From the NCBI GenBank assembly GCA_029243165.1, contig JAQWSN010000005.1, positions 215,839-279,838 on the forward strand: a stretch of DNA of 64,000 bases, read 5' to 3'. Of the stretch, positions 9,579 through 19,642 are shown one piece after another. This DNA is from Flavobacteriaceae bacterium. GTDB lineage: Bacteria; Bacteroidota; Bacteroidia; Flavobacteriales; Flavobacteriaceae. How positions within the stretch are numbered: the stretch's first letter is position 1; every line of letters starts with the position of its first letter. Made by a program: the position numbers and the translations under genes. Under the pieces are notes generated by a model that had not been told where the DNA came from, ran no database searches, and saw only the letters and a list, made by a program, of their open reading frames with translations.

Positions 9579-10319
9579 ATGTCTAGATACCTCAGTATTA
9601 TCAATTACCGTACATTAATAACCCTGGCCTTGTCGCTGATTGTTCCTCTTGTTGCCTATCAATTTAAGGTCGTTTACAATATTGATCTCACCCTAATGAG
9701 TATTGCGATCATTTTTCCTTTGGTATTCACCATTAGAGGTGCATTTAGAAGAAGAGAAAAAGCATTAGAACATTTAAGTTTATTTAGAGCGGGGCTAAAA
9801 ACAATTGATAATTTGATTCAATTCTCACCCAAGATTAGTGACGCGGATAAACTTGAAGGACAAGAAAAAATAAATGCCCTAAACAACGCACTGTACAACC
9901 ACCTAACAACTAAGGATGAAGATCCTACTGCATTTGATATCGAATATGAAAACTTCTTAAGTTACATAAGAGCTAAAAATGAAACGATAACAGGGGGTAC
10001 TAGAGAAAAAATATTTCGGTTTTTAAAAGATGTTTTGGATAGCGCTGACAACCTAATTGCAATCCACTCACATCGAACACCTATTAGTTTAAAAGCCTAC
10101 TGCCTGATTTTTATTTACATTTTCCCAGTAATCTACACACCTACGATTATAAATAAAATTGGTTTTGACAACCCGAGCTGGTTAACATTTTTCATTGTCA
10201 TTCTCAGTGAGTTTATTCTTATTTCACTTTACAATATTCAAGATCAAATGGAACATCCTTTTGATGACGATGGATTGGATGATATTAAACTAAAAATATT
10301 CAGTGTAAATAGAAACTGA
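9579..10319 (+). CDS. Membrane protein, bestrophin-like at the C-terminus
   Basis: 246 residues with two hydrophobic segments near residues 12-55, a soluble helical centre and two more near 172-222. The tail IQDQMEHPFDDDGLDDIKL resembles the acidic ending of bestrophin-type anion channels (pattern of PF followed by an acidic cluster). This is suggestive only. Divergent from 8516-9535 and not clearly in an operon. Confidence 0.55.
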   Translation: MSRYLSIINYRTLITLALSLIVPLVAYQFKVVYNIDLTLMSIAIIFPLVFTIRGAFRRREKALEHLSLFRAGLKTIDNLIQFSPKISDADKLEGQEKINALNNALYNHLTTKDEDPTAFDIEYENFLSYIRAKNETITGGTREKIFRFLKDVLDSADNLIAIHSHRTPISLKAYCLIFIYIFPVIYTPTIINKIGFDNPSWLTFFIVILSEFILISLYNIQDQMEHPFDDDGLDDIKLKIFSVNRN

Positions 10320-10420
10320 TTTCAAAATTCGTTTTCAAATTGTACATTGCTGTTAATTAAGCCATTCAATTAATTTTTGGAATCACCCAGAACGAGGTAT
10401 TAACATAAAACCATTTCAAA

Positions 10421-12133
10421 ATGAAAACCATACTTCTTACAGCAACTTTAATCTTTTTAATCAGTTGCAATGGAATTGCACCCGATCAAGAACTCAAAAC
10501 ATTAATTGAAGACTACCAAAATTTCAAAAAGCAGAACGACTCAAATTATCCCCTAGGAGATTTTAGAGAATCTACTATTGAAAAAAGAGCTTCTTATTGT
10601 AAAGAGCTTCTTGCCCAATTAAAAAAAATTGATCCCAGTTCATTTGATGAAGAGGATACAATCTCCTATTCGCTACTCGAATTTGTGTTAAATGAAGTTG
10701 TTACCAAATACGAATTTAAGACCCATTGGAATCCCATCTTATCAGATGCAGGATTTCATTCCAGTCTGACTTACCGAGTAAATCCGATAACCAGTAAGCA
10801 GGGTGCGTTGGAGTATCTGAACCTACTAAAAGCCATTCCCGAATACATTGATCAACAAACCCAACTCATCCGAAAAGGACTGGAAGCAGGAATGGGGCAA
10901 CCCTTAATAATTTTTAAAGGTTATGAATCAACTTATGAGCAACATATCACCCTCACTGCAGAAGAAAACTTTTACTTTAGTCCTTTCTTAAAACTTCCTA
11001 AACCTTTGTCAAAGTCAGAAAAAGACTCTCTTCAACTTGCAGCAAAAGAAGTGATTTTAGAAGCGGTGATCCCATCTTTTAAATCGGTAAAAACTTTTTT
11101 TGAAAAAGAGTATTATCCAAATACACGCCAAAGCATTGGAGTATCTGAAACTCCAAACGGAAATGCCTATTATCAAAGCCGTATTGATTTTTACACTACC
11201 CTCGATTTAACACCTGAGGAAATTCATCAAAAAGGACTTGAAGAAGTGGACCGTATCAAAGCCCAAATGGAGGAAATTGTAAAAGAAGTTGACTTTAAAG
11301 GTTCCATTAAAGAATTCATTCAATTTCTTAGAACCGATCCTCAGTTTTACGCAAAGACTCCTGAAGAGCTTTTAAAACATGCTCGTAATATCGCTAAAAA
11401 ACTGGACGAACAACTCCCCCGCTTTTTTAAATCACTACCCAGAAAACCCTATGGAGTTGCACCTGTCCCAGATGCAATTGCACCCAAATATACCGCAGGT
11501 CGTTACATCGGTACTTCGCCTAACAGCACCGACCCCGGTTATTATTGGGTGAATACTTATGATCTACCCAGTAGACCGTTATTCCTAATTCCTGCTCTAA
11601 CGGCTCACGAGGCTGTTCCTGGGCATCATTTACAAGGAGCTTTAAATCAAGAACTCCCCGAAAGCATCCCCCAATTTAGAAGAAATCTTTACCTATCTGC
11701 CTACGGTGAAGGCTGGGGATTGTACACAGAATTTTTAGCAAATGAAATGGGTATTTACACCAGCCCTTATGAACATTTTGGAAAATTGACCTATGAAATG
11801 TGGCGTGCCTGTAGACTGGTCGTGGATACAGGAATGCATGTCTTTGGTTGGTCTAGGCAGAAAGCAGTTGATTTTATGGCAGAAAATACCGCACTGTCTT
11901 TTCATGAAATCAATACCGAAATTGATCGCTACATTTCATGGCCTGGACAAGCACTCGCTTACAAAATCGGAGAATTAAAAATCAGGGAACTACGATCACG
12001 AGCTGAAAAAGAATTAGGAAGCCAATTTGATATCCGTGAATTTCACGAACAAATCCTTGCAAAAGGAACACTTACCTTGCCCTTGTTGGAACTCAAGATT
12101 TTAGCCTTCATTGAACAAAAGAAAAAAAACTGA
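10421..12133 (+). CDS. DUF885 family lipoprotein, predicted zinc peptidase
   Basis: 570-residue lipoprotein: signal with lipobox LISC ending at cysteine 17. The DUF885 domain holds a thermolysin-like zinc signature HEAVPGHH near residue 396 and, further on, YGEGWGLYTE supplying the third ligand. Known relatives are peptidases or carboxypeptidase-like; substrate unknown. It stands alone on the plus strand with its own leader region. Confidence 0.88.
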   Translation: MKTILLTATLIFLISCNGIAPDQELKTLIEDYQNFKKQNDSNYPLGDFRESTIEKRASYCKELLAQLKKIDPSSFDEEDTISYSLLEFVLNEVVTKYEFKTHWNPILSDAGFHSSLTYRVNPITSKQGALEYLNLLKAIPEYIDQQTQLIRKGLEAGMGQPLIIFKGYESTYEQHITLTAEENFYFSPFLKLPKPLSKSEKDSLQLAAKEVILEAVIPSFKSVKTFFEKEYYPNTRQSIGVSETPNGNAYYQSRIDFYTTLDLTPEEIHQKGLEEVDRIKAQMEEIVKEVDFKGSIKEFIQFLRTDPQFYAKTPEELLKHARNIAKKLDEQLPRFFKSLPRKPYGVAPVPDAIAPKYTAGRYIGTSPNSTDPGYYWVNTYDLPSRPLFLIPALTAHEAVPGHHLQGALNQELPESIPQFRRNLYLSAYGEGWGLYTEFLANEMGIYTSPYEHFGKLTYEMWRACRLVVDTGMHVFGWSRQKAVDFMAENTALSFHEINTEIDRYISWPGQALAYKIGELKIRELRSRAEKELGSQFDIREFHEQILAKGTLTLPLLELKILAFIEQKKKN

Positions 12134-12255
12134 ACTTAACTGCTTTGTAATCAGATTATTTACTGTTAAAATAAATTTTTAATACTTTTTTAAAAATCAT
12201 TTTTTCCTATCTTTAGTAAGATAATTTAATACGGTCAAACTTATACTTTAAAAAA

Positions 12256-12711
12256 ATGGCACAATTTCAACTCAATGTAAATGGAAAAACACACGAGCTA
12301 AATGTGGATCCTACTACCCCTATTTTGTGGATACTTCGAGACCATTTAAATCTTGTGGGAACTAAATACGGTTGTGGTATTGCACAATGTGGAGCCTGTA
12401 CTGTTCATTTAAATGGAATTGCAGTTCGCTCCTGCCAACTGCCAATATCTTCTGTAGGAAGCAATAAATTGACAACCATTGAAGGACTTTCAGAAAACGG
12501 GGAACACCCTGTACAAAAAGCATGGCTGGAACACGACGTCCCTCAATGCGGATATTGCCAATCTGGACAAATCATGAGCGCTTCAGCTTTGCTGGAAGCC
12601 AACGCAAATCCTACCGAAGAAGAAATTGAAGCAGCCATGCATGGAAATATTTGCAGATGTGGTACGTACACTCGAATAAAAGCGGCTATTAAAACAGCCT
12701 CTAATTCTTAA
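12256..12711 (+). CDS. iorA: Molybdenum hydroxylase 2Fe-2S subunit (IorA type)
   Basis: Small electron-transfer subunit of an aldehyde/isoquinoline-type molybdenum hydroxylase. Plant-type 2Fe-2S motif [15 protein letters not shown] with its fourth cysteine in VRSC, then the second cluster domain CGYCQSGQ and [13 protein letters not shown]. 151 residues is standard. It lies ten bases before the large subunit gene and just ahead of a cofactor-synthesis cluster. Confidence 0.93.
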   Translation: MAQFQLNVNGKTHELNVDPTTPILWILRDHLNLVGTKYGCGIAQCGACTVHLNGIAVRSCQLPISSVGSNKLTTIEGLSENGEHPVQKAWLEHDVPQCGYCQSGQIMSASALLEANANPTEEEIEAAMHGNICRCGTYTRIKAAIKTASNS

Positions 12712-12721
12712 ATTATATTTT

Positions 12722-14971
12722 ATGAAAACGATAAAAACATCAATTGGAAGACGGTCTTTTATAAAAAGAAGTACACTAGCCGGTGGAGGAATTATGCTAA
12801 GTTTTAATTGGCTGACCTCTTGTGATATGTCACCCAAACAAGTAAAAGCACTCCCAAAGGAATGGTTTAAAATTAATGGGTTCTTGAAAATTGGAGAAAA
12901 TGGTTTGGTAACCATCATGTCGCCCAATCCTGAAATTGGTCAAAATGTTAAAACATCAATGCCCATGATAGTTGCAGAGGAATTGGACGTTGACTGGAAC
13001 GATGTAATTGTAGAACAAGCCCCTCTTAACACCAGCTTGTTTAAAAGACAATTGGCGGGAGGAAGTCAATCCATTCGTCAAGGTTGGAATAGTTTAAGAA
13101 TGGCAGGTGCCACCGCACGAAACATGTTGGCTCAAGCAGCTGCTCAAACTTGGGGAGTTGAGGTTAATGAAATTATTACCCAGAAAGGGTATTTAATTCA
13201 CGAAGCTTCTGGTAATAAAACAGGCTTTGGCTCCATGGCTTCATTAGCTGCTGAAATGGAGATCCCTGAAGAAGTCCCTTTAAAAGATCTCGCTGATTTT
13301 AAAATCATTGGAACTTCTAGGAAGAACGTTGATGGAACTAAAATTGTAACAGGAAAACCACTTTATGGTTTAGATTATTCCGCCGAAAATATGCTCATCG
13401 CAATGCTCGTCCATCCACCTGCTTTTGGTATGCAACTCAAATCAGTTGACGCTAGTAAAGCCGCTAGTATGCCCGGAGTAAAAAAGATTTTTCCAATTAA
13501 AACCCACCTAGAGGATTACAGCCTCGGTGCATTAGACAATGATGCTTTTAATGAAGTAGCTGTTATTGTTGGTGATTCTACCTGGGAAGTAATGAAGGCA
13601 AAAGAGGTCTTAAAAACAGAATGGGAATTAGCTCCAGCTAAAAAAGAAGAACTCAGCTTCTTCGGTCGGACAGTGACTGTAGAAACTCCAGCTGGATTAG
13701 AAAGCAGTAAAGACCACCGTCAAGTATTTGATAAAATGTCAAAGAAAAAAGGAAACGTAGTAAGAAAGGACGGCGATCCTGAGAAAATGTTTAAAAAGGC
13801 TGCAAAAATTATTGAGCGAACTTACACCTGTCCTTTTTTAGCGCATAATACCATGGAACCCATGAACTTTTTTGCCGATGTAACTTCGGAGCGTGCCAAT
13901 TTAGTTGGTCCAATTCAGACTCCAGAAATCATGGAAGAAAGCATCTCCAAACGATTGGGAATGGACAAAGAAAAAATTGATATTCAAATGACACGTATGG
14001 GAGGTGGATTTGGAAGACGTCTTTACGGTCACTTTATGACTGAAGCAGCTGTTATTTCAAAAGAAATGGGCCAACCTGTCAAGCTCATCTATTCTAGAGA
14101 AGACGACATGACCCAGGGTACCTACCGTCCTGCATATCACGCACTCTATCGGGCTGCATTTGATGAAAACAATAAACTCATCGCTTTTCATGTCAGAGCA
14201 GGAGGGATTCCAGAGAGCCCTCTCGTAGCTAACCGTTTTCCTGCCGGAGCTGTAGACCATTACTTAGCAGAAGAGTGGTCTGAGAAAAGTAATATTACCG
14301 TGGGTGCTTTCAGAGCTCCCCGTTCTAACTTTATCGCCGGAGCAGAGCAAGCTTTCCTAGACGAAGTAGCAGAAACTATGGGCAAAGATCCCATAGACTT
14401 TAGACTTGAATTATTGAGAAAAGCAGAAAAAAATCCTGTAGGTGAAAACAACGATTATGAAGCCTCACGATATGCTGGCGTTCTTGAATTGGTGAAGGAA
14501 AAGTCAAACTGGACTGATTCCGATCAAAATGTTCATCGAGGAACAGCAGCTTATTTTTGTCATAATTCTTATGTGGCAAACGTACTTGACCTTGAGGTGA
14601 AAAATGGAAATCCAATCGTCAAAAAAGTTTATTGTGCCATTGATTGTGGTATTGTTGTAAATCCAGATGCCGCCACGAACCTGGCTGAAGGAGGTGTAGT
14701 AGACGGTATTGGACATGCAATGTACAGTGCCATGACCTTCAAGGATGGAGTGCCAGAACAAAATAATTTCGACACCTACCGCTTGATCCGTCACGGTGAG
14801 GCGCCTAAAGAAATTGAAGTACATTTTCTGGACAACCAAATTGACCCTACTGGTTTGGGTGAGCCTCCATTCCCTCCCATTATGGGTGCAATGGCAAACG
14901 CTCTTTACAAAGCAACGGGGGTTCGTCATTACAACCAACCCTTCATCACTGACAAACCACTAGCCGGATAA
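12722..14971 (+). CDS. iorB: Molybdenum hydroxylase large subunit (IorB/xanthine dehydrogenase-like)
   Basis: Binds molybdopterin cytosine dinucleotide and hydroxylates an aromatic or aldehyde substrate. 749 residues. N-terminus GRRSFIKRSTLAGGGIML is a twin-arginine signal, so the enzyme is probably exported folded with its cofactor. Typical motifs: GGGFGRRLYG, LVGPIQTPE, GAFRAPRSNFIAGAEQ and TGLGEPPFPP, where the glutamate is the catalytic base. Substrate unknown; 'isoquinoline' is only the family label. A strong terminator follows at 14996. Confidence 0.92.
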   Translation: MKTIKTSIGRRSFIKRSTLAGGGIMLSFNWLTSCDMSPKQVKALPKEWFKINGFLKIGENGLVTIMSPNPEIGQNVKTSMPMIVAEELDVDWNDVIVEQAPLNTSLFKRQLAGGSQSIRQGWNSLRMAGATARNMLAQAAAQTWGVEVNEIITQKGYLIHEASGNKTGFGSMASLAAEMEIPEEVPLKDLADFKIIGTSRKNVDGTKIVTGKPLYGLDYSAENMLIAMLVHPPAFGMQLKSVDASKAASMPGVKKIFPIKTHLEDYSLGALDNDAFNEVAVIVGDSTWEVMKAKEVLKTEWELAPAKKEELSFFGRTVTVETPAGLESSKDHRQVFDKMSKKKGNVVRKDGDPEKMFKKAAKIIERTYTCPFLAHNTMEPMNFFADVTSERANLVGPIQTPEIMEESISKRLGMDKEKIDIQMTRMGGGFGRRLYGHFMTEAAVISKEMGQPVKLIYSREDDMTQGTYRPAYHALYRAAFDENNKLIAFHVRAGGIPESPLVANRFPAGAVDHYLAEEWSEKSNITVGAFRAPRSNFIAGAEQAFLDEVAETMGKDPIDFRLELLRKAEKNPVGENNDYEASRYAGVLELVKEKSNWTDSDQNVHRGTAAYFCHNSYVANVLDLEVKNGNPIVKKVYCAIDCGIVVNPDAATNLAEGGVVDGIGHAMYSAMTFKDGVPEQNNFDTYRLIRHGEAPKEIEVHFLDNQIDPTGLGEPPFPPIMGAMANALYKATGVRHYNQPFITDKPLAG

Positions 14972-14995
14972 AACACTTATTCGATTTAAAATACC

Positions 14996-15037
14996 AACAG
15001 GAGTTTGCTTTAATTTAAAGTAAATTCCTGTTTTATT
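14996..15037 (+). terminator. Terminator after the molybdenum hydroxylase genes
   Basis: Long hairpin: AACAGGA (14996-15002) pairs with TCCTGTT (15026-15032), with a further inner TTTGCTTTAA / TTAAAGTAAA stem, then TTTATTTATT. It separates iorAB from the cofactor operon. Confidence 0.75.
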
Positions 15038-15047
15038 TATTCAATTC

Positions 15048-16238
15048 ATGATCTCCGTAGAAGAAGCACTTGCTTTGGTTTTTAAAAACAGTTTCGCAAT
15101 AACAAAAACTGAGAAACTACCTCTAGCTCAATGTTTGAATAAAATTTTAGCAAATTCTATTGAAGCACCCCTAAACCTTCCCTCATACAAATTATCTTCG
15201 ATGGACGGTTATGCATTGAATCTCCATGATGCTCATGAATATTCAATCGTTGGTGAAGTAAAAGCTGGAGACTCAATTAATCCAAAATTAGAGATCGGAG
15301 AATGTGTACGTATCTTTACAGGGGCGGTAGTCCCGGACAGTGCAAATGCGGTTGTTATGCAAGAAAAAACGACCACAGATGGAAATCGCATCAAAATTGA
15401 TACTGTGATCAAATCAGGTGATAATATTCGTCCTGTTGGATCGCAAGTGAAAAAAGGAAGCTTTCCTCTCAAAAAAGGACAGGTACTCCAAGCCTCTGGA
15501 ATGGCTTTTTTACAAAGTCTAGGTATTCAACAAGTGGAAGTTTTTAAAGCTCCAAAAGTAACTCTCGTCTTAACTGGAAATGAGTTAATTTCATCCCATG
15601 AAAAGCTTACAAGAGGAAAAATCTACGAAAGCAATAGTATTTTACTCGAAGCTGCATTGCACCAACAAGGAATTGAGACCCAACGCATCTCTTTTACAGA
15701 AGACACACTTAAAGGCACAATTGAAGTTCTCAAAAAGGCTTTTTTATCTTCTGATGTAGTCCTCGTTTCTGGAGGAATCTCAGTTGGAGATTATGACTTT
15801 GTAAAACAAGCTCTTGAAGCACTTAAAGTTAAAGAGGTTTTTTACAAAGTAAGACAACGTCCAGGAAAACCTCTTTTTTTTGGAAAAAAAGAAAACCGTT
15901 TTGTTTTTGCTCTTCCAGGAAATCCTGCTTCAACACTCAGCTGTTTTTATGTTTACGTACTTCCCTTACTTGCAAGATTAAGAGGAAGTCAAAGCCAAGG
16001 ATTGATTCGAGTTTCTATGCCCTTGACTCATGATTTCCATTCTAAAGAGCCTAGAGCGCTCTTTTTAAAAGCTCATGTAGAAAATAAAACTGTTACCGTT
16101 TTAGATGGTCAACACTCGTCCATGTTAGTCAGCTTTGCTCGAGCCAATGCATTGGTTTACATACCAGAAAACGGTGTTTCCCTAAAAAAAGGAGCCTCAG
16201 TAGAAGTACTGTTATTACCCAACATCATTCTGACCTAA
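15048..16238 (+). CDS. moeA: Molybdopterin molybdenumtransferase
   Basis: Inserts molybdate into adenylated molybdopterin. 396 residues. Recognisable: SSMDGYAL near residue 48, IFTGAVVPDSANAVVMQE, GDNIRPVGSQVKKG, the MPT-binding loop VSGGISVGDYDFVKQAL, and FALPGNPASTLSCFYVY. First gene of the cofactor operon that runs without clear internal terminators to moaA. Confidence 0.96.
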   Translation: MISVEEALALVFKNSFAITKTEKLPLAQCLNKILANSIEAPLNLPSYKLSSMDGYALNLHDAHEYSIVGEVKAGDSINPKLEIGECVRIFTGAVVPDSANAVVMQEKTTTDGNRIKIDTVIKSGDNIRPVGSQVKKGSFPLKKGQVLQASGMAFLQSLGIQQVEVFKAPKVTLVLTGNELISSHEKLTRGKIYESNSILLEAALHQQGIETQRISFTEDTLKGTIEVLKKAFLSSDVVLVSGGISVGDYDFVKQALEALKVKEVFYKVRQRPGKPLFFGKKENRFVFALPGNPASTLSCFYVYVLPLLARLRGSQSQGLIRVSMPLTHDFHSKEPRALFLKAHVENKTVTVLDGQHSSMLVSFARANALVYIPENGVSLKKGASVEVLLLPNIILT

Positions 16239-16247
16239 ACCAAAAAA

Positions 16248-16982
16248 ATGACTTTCGAAAATCTGATGTTTTATGTTCTTATTCCCCTTGTGGCTTTTTT
16301 GTACTCCAGTGTTGGGCATGGAGGTGCAAGTGGTTATTTAGCCTTGATGGCCGTCTTTTCCTTTCCTAGTGATACAATGAAGCAAACTGCTCTACTTCTC
16401 AATTTATTTGTCGCAGGGATTGCCTTTTATCATTATTACAAAGCAGGACATTTCAATAAAAAACTTTTTATTTTTTTTGCTTTAGGTTCAGTACCCGCAG
16501 CATTTATCGGGGGGCTATTTTCTCTTGACCCATGGATTTACAAAAAAATCCTTGGATTCCTTTTATTTTTTGCCGTTGCAAGAATGCTTTTCGTCCAAGA
16601 GAATCGTAATTCAAAAAATAATGAATTGCCTATTCTAATGGCTCTTTGCATAGGAGCCAGTATTGGCTTTTTTTCTGGACTCATTGGAATCGGTGGTGGT
16701 ATTATTTTAACGCCACTGATTTTGTTGTTTCATTGGGGCAATATGAAACAAGCTGCTGCAGTATCTGCCTTGTTCATTTGGGTAAATTCTGCTTCAGGAC
16801 TTCTCGGTCAATTCAGCAGTGGAGTCACTCTGAACATAAATGCTTTTTTTATGATTGGTCTTGCTCTTGTAGGGGGGCTTTTTGGAAGCTACTATGGAAG
16901 TCAGCGTTGGAACCCTAGGCGACTGGAATATTTTTTAGCTCTGGTATTGACCTCAGCAGGAATAAAGCTTATCTTGTTTTGA
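16248..16982 (+). CDS. TauE/SafE family membrane permease
   Basis: 244 residues with about eight hydrophobic segments. The paired family motifs appear as SSVGHGGASGYLALMA near the N-terminus and GLIGIGGGIILTPL in the middle. Family members export sulfite or sulfur compounds or import anions. Its place between moeA and moaD suggests transport tied to the molybdenum or sulfur economy of cofactor synthesis, but the cargo is inference. Confidence 0.88.
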   Translation: MTFENLMFYVLIPLVAFLYSSVGHGGASGYLALMAVFSFPSDTMKQTALLLNLFVAGIAFYHYYKAGHFNKKLFIFFALGSVPAAFIGGLFSLDPWIYKKILGFLLFFAVARMLFVQENRNSKNNELPILMALCIGASIGFFSGLIGIGGGIILTPLILLFHWGNMKQAAAVSALFIWVNSASGLLGQFSSGVTLNINAFFMIGLALVGGLFGSYYGSQRWNPRRLEYFLALVLTSAGIKLILF

Positions 16983-16983
16983 T

Positions 16984-17217
16984 ATGAAAATTAAAGTGCG
17001 CTATTTTGGTCAAATAAAAGAAATCACAGGTAAAAGTGATGAATACCTTGTTGAACAATTTGAAACTGTACAGAGTTTGAAGTCGTTTCTCAAAAAACGC
17101 TATCCAGAATTAAATGCATTGAATTTTAAAATTGCGCAAGACAACAAAATCGATGAGGATTCAAGTCATTTGCATGGAACGCTCATCGATTTATTGCCCC
17201 CTTTTTCAGGAGGTTAA
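16984..17217 (+). CDS. moaD: Molybdopterin synthase sulfur carrier subunit
   Basis: 77-residue ubiquitin-like protein ending in PPFSGG; the terminal diglycine is adenylated by MoeB and carries the thiocarboxylate used by MoaE. Starts MKIKVRYFGQIKEITGK. Two bases separate it from moeB, consistent with coupled expression. Confidence 0.95.
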   Translation: MKIKVRYFGQIKEITGKSDEYLVEQFETVQSLKSFLKKRYPELNALNFKIAQDNKIDEDSSHLHGTLIDLLPPFSGG

Positions 17218-17219
17218 TT

Positions 17220-18287
17220 ATGGAAAATCGTTATCAAAGACATATTCAATTAACCGAAATAGGTACAGAAGGACAACAAAAAATTAAAAAGTCTAAGGTT
17301 CTTGTTGTGGGTGCAGGAGGTTTGGGCTGTCCTGCACTTCAATATTTAACAGCAGCTGGTGTAGGAACTCTTGGCATAATGGATGCTGACGTAGTTACCG
17401 CATCAAACCTTCAGCGACAAATCCTTTTTAATGAAAATGATTTAGGGAAAAATAAGGCAGTTGTAGCTCAAGAACGATTGCGCCAATTAAATTCAGAAAT
17501 CACAATCAAATCCTATCCTTTTGCATTAACCCATGAGAATGTAGCCGATTTCATAAACCTTTTCGAGATTATTATTGATGGAACCGATAACTTTTACACC
17601 CGCTATCTAATTAATGATCAATGCATTTTATCAAAGAAAGTGATGATTTACGGAGCTTTATTCAAATTTGAAGGACAAGTATCCGTATTCAATCATAAAG
17701 ACGGACCCAGCTACAGATGTCTTTTTCCATCACCTCCAAAAGTTGGGGAAATTCCAAATTGCAGTGAGGTTGGTGTCTTGGGAGTTGTCCCCGGGATAAT
17801 TGGAATGTATCAGGCAACTGAAGCTTTAAAAATTATTTTAGGCTTTGAAGATGTTCTTAGTGGCAAACTTCTTTGTGTAAATTTACTGAACCACTCCAAC
17901 ACCCTTTTTAATTTTGAAAAAAGAGATACAGAGATCAAAAAAATTAAGAAACTAAAAAGAGTAATTCCTATCGAGAATAAGGATTGCTTCGTAGATTTTG
18001 AAGTATCTTTAACTCAGCTATCATCAAATGAAAAGATAATGTGGATCGATGTTCGAGAAAAAGATGAAGCCCCGCGTATTACTCATCTAGAAATACAGGA
18101 ATATCCTCTGAGTCGCTCTATTACATCAAACTCCATTGTCCAGGGTGAGGCTAAAATTATTGCGTTTTGTCAAACTGGATTGAGGAGTAAAGCCTTTGTT
18201 CAAAAAATGAAAAACAAAGGGATAAAAAATTGCTTTAGCCTTAAAGAAGGGGCGTCAGAACTAAACGATTGGGGACGTAAGATTTAA
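17220..18287 (+). CDS. moeB: MoeB/ThiF-type adenylyltransferase with C-terminal rhodanese domain
   Basis: Activates the MoaD C-terminus with ATP. The N-terminal E1-like domain shows GAGGLGCPALQYL (nucleotide loop), DADVVTASNLQRQILF (catalytic arginines) and DGTDNFYTRYLIND. The last ~90 residues form a rhodanese-like domain with the active-loop cysteine in FCQTGLRSK, which would supply the sulfur in cis. 355 residues, the normal size of this fused form. The zinc CxxC pairs of E. coli MoeB are not obvious. Confidence 0.93.
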   Translation: MENRYQRHIQLTEIGTEGQQKIKKSKVLVVGAGGLGCPALQYLTAAGVGTLGIMDADVVTASNLQRQILFNENDLGKNKAVVAQERLRQLNSEITIKSYPFALTHENVADFINLFEIIIDGTDNFYTRYLINDQCILSKKVMIYGALFKFEGQVSVFNHKDGPSYRCLFPSPPKVGEIPNCSEVGVLGVVPGIIGMYQATEALKIILGFEDVLSGKLLCVNLLNHSNTLFNFEKRDTEIKKIKKLKRVIPIENKDCFVDFEVSLTQLSSNEKIMWIDVREKDEAPRITHLEIQEYPLSRSITSNSIVQGEAKIIAFCQTGLRSKAFVQKMKNKGIKNCFSLKEGASELNDWGRKI

Positions 18288-18291
18288 AATA

Positions 18292-18732
18292 ATGAAACAA
18301 AAAATCAAAAACATATTTGTAGAGGGGGCCATTCCTCCTTCAAAAATTGCAGCATCTATTGCGCATCACCAAGAAAAAACAAAGATCGGGGCCCACAATA
18401 TTTTTTTGGGTCAAGTGAGAGCTGATCAAATTGAAGGCAAAACAGTAAGTGCAATTGAATACTCAGCTCAAACCGAAATAGCCAATCAAGTATGCCACGA
18501 AATAAGAGAAGCTACCTTTTCAAAATACGATCTCAGCTGTATGCATATTTATCATAGTCTAGGTAAAGTAAAAGCTGGAGAAATCTGTTTTTTTGTTTTT
18601 GTTTCAAGTGCACACAGAAAACCTGTTTTCGACAGTCTAGCTGAACTAGTGAACGACATTAAAGAAAAACTTCCCATATTCGGGAAAGAAGTATTTGAAG
18701 ATCAGTCCCATCAATGGAAAGTTAATCAATAA
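18292..18732 (+). CDS. moaE: Molybdopterin synthase catalytic subunit
   Basis: Large subunit of molybdopterin synthase, which adds two sulfurs to cyclic pyranopterin. 146 residues. GAHNIFLGQVRADQIEGKTVSAIEYSAQ and SLGKVKAGEICFFVFVSSAHRKPVFDS are the conserved blocks, the latter containing active-site lysines/arginines. Sits directly between moeB and the moaC-mogA fusion. Confidence 0.95.
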   Translation: MKQKIKNIFVEGAIPPSKIAASIAHHQEKTKIGAHNIFLGQVRADQIEGKTVSAIEYSAQTEIANQVCHEIREATFSKYDLSCMHIYHSLGKVKAGEICFFVFVSSAHRKPVFDSLAELVNDIKEKLPIFGKEVFEDQSHQWKVNQ

Positions 18733-18734
18733 TC

Positions 18735-19640
18735 ATGGTTGATATTACACATAAAAAAAATACCCTACGTATCGCAAGGGCAGAAGCGATTTTAAAAGTC
18801 AGTAGTCAAGCTACAATTGAAGCAATTGAAAACCAAAAAGTCCCAAAAGGAGATGTCTTTGAAATGAGTCGAGCCGCAGGGCTTTTGGGCGTAAAAAAAA
18901 CACCCGAACTACTTCCTGACTGCCACCCGCTACCCATTGAATACGCCGGATTTGATTTTGAAATAAACGGTTTAACAATAAAAATTTCATGTACTTTAAA
19001 AACAATTTACAAAACAGGGGTGGAAGTTGAAGCTATGCACGGAGCCAGTATTGTGGCTTTAAATATGTATGATATGCTCAAGCCACTTGACCAAGGGGTT
19101 GAAATCGCATCCATCAAACTTGTTTCTAAAAAAGGAGGGAAAAGCGATCGGCATCGGCTTAAATCTGAGTTAGGGAGTGCCGTCATTGTTTGTTCTGACA
19201 GTATTTCAAATGGGCAAAAACAAGATAGAGCTGGGAAAAAAGTAATTGAATGTCTTGAAAACTGGAAGGTTAAAGTCTTGGATTACAAAGTGATTCCCGA
19301 TGAAATAGACCAAATCCAGTCATTGCTAAGAAAACAGATAAAAGAAGGTGCCTCCATCATTCTTTTTATTGGTGGAACAGGACTTTCTCCAAGGGATCAA
19401 ACCCCAGAAGCCATTACCCCTTTACTAGAAAAACGAATTCCTGGAATGGAAGAAGCAATTCGTAAATACGGACAAGACAGAACCCCTTACGCTGCTTTAT
19501 CACGGAGTGTTGTTGGGATGATTGGATCCTCTTTGGTCATGGCATTACCAGGATCTACTAAAGGTGCTGTGGAATCGGTAAATGCAGTTTTCCCTGAAGC
19601 TTTCCATCTTTTTGACATCATCGAAGGAGCACAACATTGA
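18735..19640 (+). CDS. moaCB: MoaC-MogA/MoaB fusion: pyranopterin synthase plus molybdopterin adenylyltransferase
   Basis: Two enzymes of the pathway in one 301-residue chain. Residues 1-145 are MoaC (LPDCHPLPIEYAGF, VEVEAMHGASIVALNMYDMLK), which acts right after MoaA. Residues about 150-301 are a MogA/MoaB domain (VIVCSDSISNGQKQDRAGK, FIGGTGLSPRDQTPEA, ALPGSTKGAVESV), which adenylates molybdopterin before MoeA. The fusion, known in Bacteroidetes, explains why no separate mogA is present. Its stop lies three bases before the moaA ATG. Confidence 0.94.
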   Translation: MVDITHKKNTLRIARAEAILKVSSQATIEAIENQKVPKGDVFEMSRAAGLLGVKKTPELLPDCHPLPIEYAGFDFEINGLTIKISCTLKTIYKTGVEVEAMHGASIVALNMYDMLKPLDQGVEIASIKLVSKKGGKSDRHRLKSELGSAVIVCSDSISNGQKQDRAGKKVIECLENWKVKVLDYKVIPDEIDQIQSLLRKQIKEGASIILFIGGTGLSPRDQTPEAITPLLEKRIPGMEEAIRKYGQDRTPYAALSRSVVGMIGSSLVMALPGSTKGAVESVNAVFPEAFHLFDIIEGAQH

Positions 19641-19642
19641 GT

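Noticed and set aside
19574..19584. Nine-base match to the second guide candidate inside moaCB
   Set aside because: Too short and inside a conserved coding region; expected by chance.
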